Source of the DNA: UBA8337 sp937907245
GTDB taxonomy: Bacteria > Pseudomonadota > Alphaproteobacteria > RS24
Length of the DNA: 64,000 nt
NCBI GenBank assembly: GCA_965219485.1
Contig: OZ244774.1
Span: 1,488,001-1,552,000 of the forward strand
Direction of reading: 5' to 3'
Part shown: piece after piece, positions 44,887-52,143 of the stretch
How positions within the stretch are numbered: position 1 is the first letter of the stretch
How the letters are laid out: each line of letters opens with the position of its first letter
Program-made: the position numbers and the translations under genes
The notes under the pieces: generated by a model
The model's database searches: none
Told to the model about the DNA's origin: nothing
The model's input: the letters and a program-made list of their open reading frames with translations, nothing else

Positions 44887-44908
44887 CTCCATAGCCATGC
44901 GGAACCGA

Positions 44909-45478
44909 TTAAAAGTTTTTAATCGTCGTGTCGCGCTTGGTCAGTTTGCCATCGGCATCGCCTTCTTTGGCGCAGATGTAAACGTCCACATGCTTGGCGC
45001 CCGTACCGCTGACGCGGATGATGATGTCGCCATTTTCTGTACCCGTCTGCAGCGATGTGCAATCTGTTATGCCATCGGTTACGGCAGTCGTGTTATCAGC
45101 TACCGCACGAACGGCATTAGAACTCGTACGTGTTGTTTTATATGGATTTTTGAAGCTTTCAAACGGGTTGCCAGCCAAAGCCAAGGCACCGAAGCACCCT
45201 CCGGCAGCCACGGCAGTTGCCGCTGTTGTTGAGCTTGTCAAAGTTGTTGCTTTGCACTCAACTGGATCTGTGTCGATGCCAGCAGCCCGGACTGTTTTTG
45301 TGTTTATCAACCACTGGTGCACGGCTTTCGCGTTTGCATCTGTGACAGATTTTTTAGTGCTATCGATATAGCCTTGGTAACCATCAACGCCAACCGCTGC
45401 CAAAACACCAATAATAGCGACAACAACTAGTAGTTCTATAAGGCTAAAGCCTCTTTCGCTTTGTGCACGAATACTCAT
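44909..45478 (-). CDS. pilA: Major type IV pilin PilA
   Basis: Start at ATG 45478, preceded by AGGAGAG. The 189-residue precursor has a short leader MSIRAQSERG and mature end FSLIELLVVVAIIGVLAAVGVDGYQ, with Glu at +5. The C-terminal part has paired cysteines (DPVECKAT, GGCFGALA, DCTSLQT, YICAKEG) that can form the D-region disulfides, and a Thr/Ser/Ala-rich middle suited to O-glycosylation. Strong ribosome site and a downstream terminator fit a highly expressed structural protein. Directly upstream of the PglL-like gene. Confidence 0.9.
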   Translation of the reverse strand: MSIRAQSERGFSLIELLVVVAIIGVLAAVGVDGYQGYIDSTKKSVTDANAKAVHQWLINTKTVRAAGIDTDPVECKATTLTSSTTAATAVAAGGCFGALALAGNPFESFKNPYKTTRTSSNAVRAVADNTTAVTDGITDCTSLQTGTENGDIIIRVSGTGAKHVDVYICAKEGDADGKLTKRDTTIKNF

Positions 45479-45676
45479 GGGAACTCTCCTATTAATACAA
45501 ACGCGCTGATGCGCGAACCCAGTGGTCAAAAACTAACAGCAATGGTCGCCGTGAAGCAATGTGGCTAAGAAGTTTCTAATGTGCTGTGACTTAAAAACGT
45601 CTAGTCTTATGAGAGTCTTAAGGAACTAATAATATGGCCTTTCAATTTAAACGCGATAAAAGTGAAATCATATACC

Positions 45677-46083
45677 TTACAATTGCAAGCGATCTAGCTT
45701 CCAATCATCCAAACTAGGATTGAGCTGCATGACCGACACGGCGTCGGGGTGAAGCTTCACAGCCACAATGCATTCTTGCAGGCGCGTTAGCGGCCCGGCA
45801 ATCTGCACGGCACTGGCGAGAAAGGCTTCCGCTTTACTCACTGGCTCTACTCATTGGCTCTACTCATTGGCTTTGACAATATTACGCAAAATTAACACCT
45901 GTTACTCAGCGCCCCCAATACATCTGGCACGCGCCCACAAAGCCGTGAAATTTCGAGACACCGGCTATCCTTTGAGTCTATCACAATTTCGTGAACAAAA
46001 TTGCCACAACTGGCGGAAATCCGCATCTTTCCCGCGCTCCTGAACGGCTCGCCATCGGATGATTTGAAACGCCAATCGCCCAA
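45677..46083 (-). pseudogene. Probable decayed small gene
   Basis: From ATG 46083 a frame of 63 codons (MGDWRFKSSDGEPFRSAGKM…) ends at 45892. In another frame, GTG 45841 to TAA 45677 encodes 54 residues (SKAEAFLASAVQIAGPL…, ending LNPSLDDWKLDRLQL). Both have amphipathic, protein-like composition, while the gap between contains stops and three 13-bp repeats. No family is recognised. The second half could also be an intact small gene. Confidence 0.3.
45835..45873. repeat. 13-bp tandem repeat, three units
   Basis: TACTCACTGGCTC, TACTCATTGGCTC and TACTCATTGGCTT in direct succession. It sits at the start of the second minus-strand frame of the decayed ORF. Confidence 0.85.
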
Positions 46084-46145
46084 AAAGCGCCTTGTCTTTG
46101 TTCAGAATTCAGGTGTAGAGTTTTATCAAATTAGGGAGAGAAATT

Positions 46146-46982
46146 ATGAGTGAGATTACAATCAACCCAGTATCCGGCGGCGTCGGCGTCGAAGTGGCCA
46201 ATGTGAATATAGATGGAACGCTAACAGATGCGCAGTTCCATATTATTCAGAAAGCTTTTGTCGACAATGGGTTAGTGTTCTTGCGAGACCAAAACATCAC
46301 ACCAGAACAGCATATTGAGTTTGCTGAGCGCTGGGGTGAAATCAACGTTAATCGTTTTTTCCCCAAGCTAGACGGCTATGAAAAAATCGCTTCTGTTACC
46401 AAAGAAAAAGACCAGGTAACCAATATCGGCGGTGGCTGGCACACCGACCATAGCTATGACCAAATTCCTGCCATGGGCTCTATTTTGCTGGCGCGTGAAA
46501 CCCCCAATGTGGGCGGAGATACGCTTTTTGCCTGCATGTATAAGGCTTATGAAAGCCTCTCTCCGGGCCTCAAAACGACTTTAGAAGGCATGAAGGCCAT
46601 TCATTCTAGCCGACATATTTTTGGCGACCAATCAGCCTATCGCGATGAGATGGATGGGGTATTTGAAAACGCCGATAAAGCGACCCAAGACGCCGTTCAT
46701 CCCGTCATCATCACCCACCCGGAAAGCGGGCGCAAAGCGCTTTATGTAAACCCTGCGTTTACCTTGCATTTCGAAGGCTGGAGCGCTGCCGAAAGTAAGC
46801 CATTGTTGGATTATCTCTATCAACACGCCACGCTGATGGAGCATACAACCCGCTTTAAATGGGCCGAAGGCTCGATTGCCATTTGGGACAATCGCTGCAC
46901 TTGGCATTATGCGCTGAACGATTATCACGGCGTGCGCCGCGAAATGCACCGCATCACGCTGGAAGGCTCTGCGTTAAATTAG
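46146..46982 (+). CDS. TauD/TfdA-family alpha-ketoglutarate dioxygenase
   Basis: A 278-residue Fe(II)/2-oxoglutarate dioxygenase. The iron site is HTDHSYD (His-x-Asp, near residue 99) with the distal His in IWDNRCTWHYALNDYHG near residue 255, followed by the oxoglutarate Arg in RREMHRITLEG. VFLRDQNITPEQHIEFAERWGE is the usual N-terminal lead. Substrates in this family include taurine, 2,4-D and other small acids; no transporter or sulfonate gene is adjacent, so the substrate is open. Good GGGAGAG ribosome site. Converges with the next gene, ends overlap by 4 bases. Confidence 0.92.
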   Translation: MSEITINPVSGGVGVEVANVNIDGTLTDAQFHIIQKAFVDNGLVFLRDQNITPEQHIEFAERWGEINVNRFFPKLDGYEKIASVTKEKDQVTNIGGGWHTDHSYDQIPAMGSILLARETPNVGGDTLFACMYKAYESLSPGLKTTLEGMKAIHSSRHIFGDQSAYRDEMDGVFENADKATQDAVHPVIITHPESGRKALYVNPAFTLHFEGWSAAESKPLLDYLYQHATLMEHTTRFKWAEGSIAIWDNRCTWHYALNDYHGVRREMHRITLEGSALN

Positions 46983-47587
46983 GCTTGCTTACCGAGCGCT
47001 TCTTCAACTTGATCGAGGCGCTCTTTACCAAAGAAAATTTCGTCGCCAACGAAAAACGTAGGAATGCCGAAGGCGCCGCGAGAGACCGCTTGTTCTGTAT
47101 TGGCGGCCAATTGGGCTTTCACCTCTGGCTCTCCCATTTGCGCCATCAGAGCGTCCGCCTCAAAGCCCGCATCGGCATAAGCTTTATGCAGCACTTCAGG
47201 GTCGTCGAGTTTTAGGCCTTGCTCCCAAAGAGCCGCCGTCATCGCGTCAATATACTTCGGTAAAAATCCAGCTCGTTCCGCCGCAATAGCGCCGCGGGCA
47301 AGCATCAATGTATTGACCGGAAAATGCGGGTTCATTTTGAATTTCACCAATTTATGCCGCTCGATAAACCGCTGCATTTCTAGGTTCTCATAAGCCATTT
47401 TATTGGGGATGCCGCCAAAGGCAATCATCGGCGCTTGATTGTTAGTCGATTTGAAAATACCGCCCAAAAGACAAGGGATATAGTTAAACTTCGCACTCGT
47501 GCGCGCCTCTATTTCAGGCACAATTTTATGCACTAGGTATGCGTTGGGACTGGCAAAATCGAAAATGAAATCAACTGTCTGGCTCAT
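46979..47587 (-). CDS. DsbA-family 2-hydroxychromene-2-carboxylate isomerase-like protein
   Basis: A 202-residue thioredoxin-fold protein of the GST-kappa/HCCA isomerase group. It begins VDFIFDFASPNAYL, with the Ser-Pro in place of the Cys pair, and ends with the cis-Pro segment GAFGIPTFFVGDEIFFGKERLD. The NPHFPVNTL motif is typical. HCCA isomerase works in naphthalene breakdown, but most homologues have unknown substrates, with glutathione as cofactor. Nearby acyl-CoA dehydrogenases suggest a catabolic neighbourhood. Confidence 0.85.
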   Translation of the reverse strand: MSQTVDFIFDFASPNAYLVHKIVPEIEARTSAKFNYIPCLLGGIFKSTNNQAPMIAFGGIPNKMAYENLEMQRFIERHKLVKFKMNPHFPVNTLMLARGAIAAERAGFLPKYIDAMTAALWEQGLKLDDPEVLHKAYADAGFEADALMAQMGEPEVKAQLAANTEQAVSRGAFGIPTFFVGDEIFFGKERLDQVEEALGKQA

Positions 47588-47662
47588 GTATCGTCTCCTG
47601 TACCGATAAAATTTGGATATTTAGCTTAGCCGAGACAATGAGTTTTGCATAGCTTTAGCGCA

Positions 47663-47712
47663 GAGCTTGAGAGACGAGCTTGAGAGACGAGCTTGAGAGA
47701 TGAGCTTGAGAG
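47663..47712. repeat. 13-bp tandem repeat, nearly four units
   Basis: GAGCTTGAGAGAC repeated at 47663, 47676 and 47689 (last base T), then an 11-base partial copy at 47702. It lies in the 234-base gap between two minus-strand genes, which otherwise shows nothing I can assign. Confidence 0.9.
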
Positions 47713-47821
47713 CAGAGCTTCAAATAGCCCGCGCTCGGCAACCAAAATAGAGAGGCTTGCGTCGCCTTAGCGAGCCAGCCTGACACGCGAAATTCGGTCA
47801 TAAAGTCTAGCTAAAATCGGC

Positions 47822-48961
47822 CTAGAACATTAAGTCCGCGAGCTTGCGACGGTGATAGCGCGCATCGCCGTGCTGGGCACAGCCCATAATGGCGCGACGA
47901 CGATAAAGCTGCGCATCGCAATCATAGGTAAACCCAAAACCGCCATGAAACTGAATGGCACGGTCGGCGGCAAAACTATAGGCCTCGCCCGCTTCTGCCT
48001 TGGCCATACGCACGGCCATTTCGCCCTCGCCTTGTTGGTCGACGAGAAAAGCGGCTGAATATAAATGCGAGCGGGCCCGCTCATAGGCCTGATGCGCATC
48101 TACCGCTGTATGTTTCAGCGATTGATAAGAGCCGATGAGCTTGCCGAATTGTTTGCGAGTTTTGAGATAATCCAGCGTGTAATCAATGCATGAAAAAGCC
48201 CCACCGCACATGTCGGCTGCCAATAATAAAGAAGCCGTCAGCTCAATATGCGCCAAGGTTTCACTAGCTAAAGACACATCCATCAAAGCAGACTTCGGCA
48301 CGCGGATGCCCTCTAAATCGAGGGCATAGGCGCGCTGCGTATCATCAATAATTTTCTCTCGCGTGAGACGCGATGCCTCAATATCAGCCTTGGGCAAGAC
48401 CAGCAAAGCGGGCGCGCCCTCATAGCTAAGGCTGACGATAATCAGTTCCGCCGCCGCCGCATGGATGACCAAATATTTTGTGCCTGAAAGAACCAAAGCC
48501 TCGCCATCTGCTTTTGCGGTGCAGCTTAGGTTTTCTAAATTCCAATCGGCATGTGCCTCACATAGTGCCAGACTGGCGGGCGCGCCGCCGGCCAATTTTG
48601 GCAACAGCGTTTGTTTTTGCTCGTCCGTGCCGCCGCGCAATACCGCTTGTGCCGCCAAAGTGGTGCCCACGAAAGGCGAGCTCATCATGGCGCGGCCCAT
48701 ATATTCGACCAAAGGCACAACCTCGCCAAGGCCCAAACCAATGCCGCCAAATTCTTCGGGTATGGCAATACCAGTCCAGCCCAAATCGACCATTTCGCTC
48801 CAGACCGCAGGGTCGAAACCGGTTTCCTCGTCGAGCAAGCTGCGGACTTTATCCATTGGCGATTTATCGCGGCAAAAGGCAGCCGCAATATCGATGAGTT
48901 GCGCTTGTTCTTCCGACAAACCAATTGTGGGGGTGATGCCCGGGCCTACATATGCCGACAT
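47822..48961 (-). CDS. Acyl-CoA dehydrogenase family protein (A)
   Basis: A 379-residue flavoprotein. It has the N-terminal helical domain (EEQAQLIDIAAAFCRDKSP), WTGIAIPEEFGGIGLGLGE, SLALCEAHADWN in place of the more usual TEP..GSD, and the C-terminal RKQFGKLIGSYQSLKH and AIQFHGGFGFTYDCDAQLYRRR. The missing TEPGSD pattern suggests a divergent enzyme such as the partner subunit of heteromeric dehydrogenases in steroid or branched side-chain breakdown. The neighbouring gene, upstream by 42 bases, encodes a more typical member, so a heteromer is likely. Confidence 0.88.
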   Translation of the reverse strand: MSAYVGPGITPTIGLSEEQAQLIDIAAAFCRDKSPMDKVRSLLDEETGFDPAVWSEMVDLGWTGIAIPEEFGGIGLGLGEVVPLVEYMGRAMMSSPFVGTTLAAQAVLRGGTDEQKQTLLPKLAGGAPASLALCEAHADWNLENLSCTAKADGEALVLSGTKYLVIHAAAAELIIVSLSYEGAPALLVLPKADIEASRLTREKIIDDTQRAYALDLEGIRVPKSALMDVSLASETLAHIELTASLLLAADMCGGAFSCIDYTLDYLKTRKQFGKLIGSYQSLKHTAVDAHQAYERARSHLYSAAFLVDQQGEGEMAVRMAKAEAGEAYSFAADRAIQFHGGFGFTYDCDAQLYRRRAIMGCAQHGDARYHRRKLADLMF

Positions 48962-49003
48962 AAGGGTGTTCCTTTTCTTCGTATTTTCTTGCGCTGAAAC
49001 GGC

Positions 49004-50206
49004 TTAGCTTTTCGGCAGACCGAGCACATGCTCGCCAATAATATTGCGCTGAATTTGTGATGTTCCGCCGCCAATCGTGGCCGAGAAACTGTTCAAATAG
49101 CCCCGCTGCCAAATGCCATTATCATGCGCGCTATCATCGCCTACATAATAGGCCGCTCGCGTACCTTGCAGGGTAATTGCGAAAGCGTTGAGGCGTTGGT
49201 AGAAATCTGTGCTCGATAATTTGCCGCCCAAAGCCAAGGACATCGGCCTATCTTGGGTTAAGGGTTGCAATTTATCGCGCCGCGAGGCCAAACCTAACGC
49301 GCGAGCCTCGGTCATCAGATGAACCAATTCTTCGCGTATCGCCTCGTCTTCAATAGCTGGCTTGCCGTTTAATTGCGCCGTGCGGGCCAGATCAATAATA
49401 TCATTCGGGTCAGACAACATCATCACATGACCGCCGGCTTGGCCGGAGCGCGCGCCGCGTTCATACTCTAGCGTCTGCATAGCAATCAGCCAGCCTTCGC
49501 CTTCCGCACCCATAAGGCAATCGGCCGAAATGCGCGCGTCGTCAAAGAAGGTTTGGGTAAAGCCATATTCACCGGTCAGCTTGCGAATAGGCACGGTTTG
49601 AATACCTTCGCCTTTCATTGGCGCCAAAAAGAAGCTTAAGCCTTTATATTTACTTTCGGCTTCTGGGTTGGTGCGTGCCAGCAAAATCATGTGGTCGGCG
49701 TAATTGCCCTGCGTCGTCCAAATTTTCGAACCATTGATGACATAGTCATCGCCATCGCGCACGGCACGGGTTTGCGCATTGCCCAAATCAGACCCATGGT
49801 CGGGCTCGGAAAAACCCTGACACCAAATTTCTTCCGCTGACAGAATACCGCGAATATATTTTTTCTTTTCCGCTTCCGAGCCACGGTCAATTAACAAAGG
49901 CCCAGTCCAGTTAAGGCCAATGGCGTTCAGCATAATGGGCGTGCGCTCGACGGCCATGGCGCGAGTGGCGGCATCTTGAAAAGCTTTATCTAGACCGCCG
50001 CCGCCATATTCTTTCGGCCAATGGGCTCCTAGATATCCCGCCTCATAAACTTTGTTTTGCCAGTCGCGCAGAAAATGAAACTGCTCATCCGTGCCCACTT
50101 CCATGAAAGTAAGCGGCAGCATAAAATCGGTTTCTTTGGGGGCATTTTCCTTGAACCAATTTTTCGCGTCTTGCGTGAAAGCGTCTAAATCTTTTGCGTC
50201 TAACAT
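49004..50206 (-). CDS. Acyl-CoA dehydrogenase family protein (B)
   Basis: Start at ATG 50206 (MLDAKDLDAFTQDAKNW) after GGGAG; 400 residues. Motifs: AHWPKEYGGGGLD, WCQGFSEPDHGSDLGNAQTRAV, VINGSKIWTTQGNYADHMILLART, and GGGTSQIQRNIIGEHVLGLP at the end. The FSEPDHGSD/WTTQ form belongs to the FadE-like group acting on complex acyl-CoAs. It is the upstream member of a pair with gene (A). The end pattern 'IQRNIIGE' is the standard FAD/dimer contact. Confidence 0.92.
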   Translation of the reverse strand: MLDAKDLDAFTQDAKNWFKENAPKETDFMLPLTFMEVGTDEQFHFLRDWQNKVYEAGYLGAHWPKEYGGGGLDKAFQDAATRAMAVERTPIMLNAIGLNWTGPLLIDRGSEAEKKKYIRGILSAEEIWCQGFSEPDHGSDLGNAQTRAVRDGDDYVINGSKIWTTQGNYADHMILLARTNPEAESKYKGLSFFLAPMKGEGIQTVPIRKLTGEYGFTQTFFDDARISADCLMGAEGEGWLIAMQTLEYERGARSGQAGGHVMMLSDPNDIIDLARTAQLNGKPAIEDEAIREELVHLMTEARALGLASRRDKLQPLTQDRPMSLALGGKLSSTDFYQRLNAFAITLQGTRAAYYVGDDSAHDNGIWQRGYLNSFSATIGGGTSQIQRNIIGEHVLGLPKS

Positions 50207-50269
50207 GAACAACTCCCTATATCTGACCCACACTATAAATGTTGTAGCCCGATTGAAAAGGGCTAACCC

Positions 50270-50308
50270 AATATTTTAAGACCAGTATTTTAAGACCAAT
50301 ATTCTAAG
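50270..50308. repeat. 14-bp tandem repeat at the end of acyl-CoA dehydrogenase C
   Basis: AATATTTTAAGACC, AGTATTTTAAGACC and a partial AATATTCTAAG. The last unit includes the stop codon of the gene at 50304, so the repeat seems to be a duplicated gene end. Confidence 0.85.
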
Positions 50309-51497
50309 AAAGGCCGAGTAGAGCTTTCGACATAATATTGCGCTGAATTTCATTGGAGCCCGCATAAATCGTCGCCGCTCTATCATTTAAATATTGCGGC
50401 ATGGCCGTGGCCGCCAAATCAGACCCAATGGCGGCAACATTAGCCTCAGGGCGGCGCGCTTCTGGCTGATAGGGCAAAGCGTAAAAACCCACCGCTTCGA
50501 CCGCTAGCTCAGTGACTAGCTGGCGTAATTCCGTGCCGCGCACTTTTACCGCCGACGATAAAGCGCCCACGGGATCGCCTGATTTTACGGCCGAGAAAAT
50601 TTTATCCTCAAACGCCTGCATAGCCATCAGCTCAATTTCAGCGGACGCCAATTTGCGAGTGAAATGCGCATCCTCGCCCAAACGTGCGCCGCTTCCGTCT
50701 TCTTCTTGGGCGGCAAAATCACGCACTCTTTTGAGGCGCACTTGCAGGCTCGCCGCGTAAGAACTTCCGCGTTCGTGTTGCAGTAAATATTTGGCGACTG
50801 TCCAACCTTCGTTTTCTTTGCCCAAAACAGCCGAAACCGGCACACGGACATTCTCGAAAAATACTTGGTTAAACTCATGGTCGCCGGAAATGGAAATCAG
50901 CGGGCGAATTTCAATACCAGGCAAATGAATATCGAACAGTAAAAACGTAATGCCCTGTTGTGGCTTGCCCGATGTATCTGTGCGAACCAAGCAAAAAATC
51001 TTGTTCGCCCATTGCGCATGGGTCGTCCAAATTTTTGTGCCATTAATGACATAGTCATCGCCATCGCGCTCGGCCTTGCATTGCAAGGATGCCAAGTCAG
51101 AGCCGGAGCCGGGCTCAGAATAGCCTTGTGCCCAATAGTCTTCCCCGCTGCGAATGCGCGGCAGATAATAGTTTTTTTGCTCGTCCGTGCCATAGGCCAA
51201 AATTGCGGGGCCCACCATGCCAATGGCATTGGGCGCGAGGACGGGCGCGTTGGCCAAAGTCATCTCGCGTTTAAAAATCTCATGTTGCTCAAGCGACCAC
51301 CCCGTGCCACCCCAAGCCTCTGGCCAAGCCGGCACGGCCCATCCTTTTTCTTGATCCAGAATGCGCTGCCAAGCGATGCCGACAGGTTTCTCAGCATAAA
51401 TACCGGCGCATAGCTCGCCAGCGCGGCGTAGCTCTGGCGTCAGATGCTCGGCCAAAAACTCTCTTACCTCTTGGGTAAATTGCTGCAACTCATCCAT
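50304..51497 (-). CDS. Acyl-CoA dehydrogenase family protein (C)
   Basis: Start at ATG 51497 (MDELQQFTQEVREFL) after GAGGGAG; 397 residues. Motifs: WPEAWGGTGWSLEQHEIFKRE, WAQGYSEPGSGSDLASLQCKAE, VINGTKIWTTHAQWANKIFCLVRT and YAGSNEIQRNIMSKALLGL. It is close in type to protein B. With A and B it forms a run of three acyl-CoA dehydrogenases on one strand, about 100 bases apart, with no CoA ligase or thiolase between them. Substrate not known; complex or branched acyl-CoA is suggested by the family. Confidence 0.92.
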   Translation of the reverse strand: MDELQQFTQEVREFLAEHLTPELRRAGELCAGIYAEKPVGIAWQRILDQEKGWAVPAWPEAWGGTGWSLEQHEIFKREMTLANAPVLAPNAIGMVGPAILAYGTDEQKNYYLPRIRSGEDYWAQGYSEPGSGSDLASLQCKAERDGDDYVINGTKIWTTHAQWANKIFCLVRTDTSGKPQQGITFLLFDIHLPGIEIRPLISISGDHEFNQVFFENVRVPVSAVLGKENEGWTVAKYLLQHERGSSYAASLQVRLKRVRDFAAQEEDGSGARLGEDAHFTRKLASAEIELMAMQAFEDKIFSAVKSGDPVGALSSAVKVRGTELRQLVTELAVEAVGFYALPYQPEARRPEANVAAIGSDLAATAMPQYLNDRAATIYAGSNEIQRNIMSKALLGLS

Positions 51498-51679
51498 CGT
51501 CCACTCCCTCGGGTTTTGGTGCAAAAAGCATAGGCGGAGTTCTGGGCATAAAACAAGAGGTGGGGAGCTAGGGAGTGACGTTTTGACAAAACCCGCATCT
51601 GCAAGCTTGGTATGGAAATTCTGGCCAAATCTGATTAAACAGGACGATAGAAATCAACTACCTTTCAAGGAGACTGAGA

Positions 51680-52054
51680 ATGAAAAAAATGATGGATTAC
51701 ATGAGCGAAGCCAATGCCAGTGTGCCTCGTATCGACGGCGCTTCCGCGCTCAGCCATTATAAGGACGAGGATGCCGTTTTCATCGATGTGCGCGACGCCT
51801 ATATGATTGCCGAAAGTGGAACGATTGACGGCGGACACCATATCCCGCGTGGGCTTTTCGAATTTGTGGCCGATGAAGACAGCCCGATGTTCAATCCGGT
51901 TTTTGACAAATCCAAAACCTTTTACCTCGTCTGCGGAGCCGGCGGTATGGCGGCTCTCGCGGGCAAAACCATGCAAGAAATGGGCTTTGAGAATGTTGTC
52001 AACATTGGCGGCTTCAGCGAGTGGCAAGAGGCGGGCGGCCCAGTTAAAAAATAA
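51680..52054 (+). CDS. Rhodanese-domain protein
   Basis: A 124-residue single rhodanese domain. ALSHYKDEDAVFIDVRDAYM and GGHHIPRGLFEF precede the active-site loop YLVCGAGGMAALAGKTM, whose first residue is the catalytic cysteine. The sequence ends VNIGGFSEWQEAGGPVKK. It can carry persulfide sulfur from thiosulfate or other donors. AAGGAGA ribosome site. It stands alone, 90 bases before typA. Confidence 0.92.
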   Translation: MKKMMDYMSEANASVPRIDGASALSHYKDEDAVFIDVRDAYMIAESGTIDGGHHIPRGLFEFVADEDSPMFNPVFDKSKTFYLVCGAGGMAALAGKTMQEMGFENVVNIGGFSEWQEAGGPVKK

Positions 52055-52105
52055 CCCGTATGAATTTGCACGAAATAACGCTGGCTTGTGCGCCCGAGAG
52101 GGGAT

Positions 52106-52140
52106 AGAAGCCTCACATACTTATTTTTTTAGAGGCTTCT
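52106..52140 (+). promoter_or_regulatory. Hairpin sequestering the typA ribosome site
   Basis: AGAAGCCTC (52106–52114) and GAGGCTTCT (52132–52140) form a perfect 9-bp stem with a 17-base AT-rich loop. The only Shine-Dalgarno candidate, GAGG at 52132–52135, lies in the right arm, 8 bases before the typA ATG at 52144. Opening the stem would be needed for translation. No T-run follows, so it is not a terminator. Confidence 0.6.
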
Positions 52141-52143
52141 TGC

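Larger units (their letters stand above)
45479..46145. other. Gene-poor region with a probable decayed ORF and 13-bp repeats
   Basis: 667 bases without a well-supported gene. 45480–45675 shows nothing beyond the likely pilA promoter region. 45677–46083 holds two minus-strand frames that read like parts of one protein, separated by 13-bp tandem repeats. The last 60 bases carry the tauD-like leader with GGGAGAG. Confidence 0.5.

Noticed and set aside
47663..47712. Possible CRISPR array
   Set aside because: Units are 13 bp and directly adjoining, with no spacers and no cas genes in the window; it is a simple tandem repeat.
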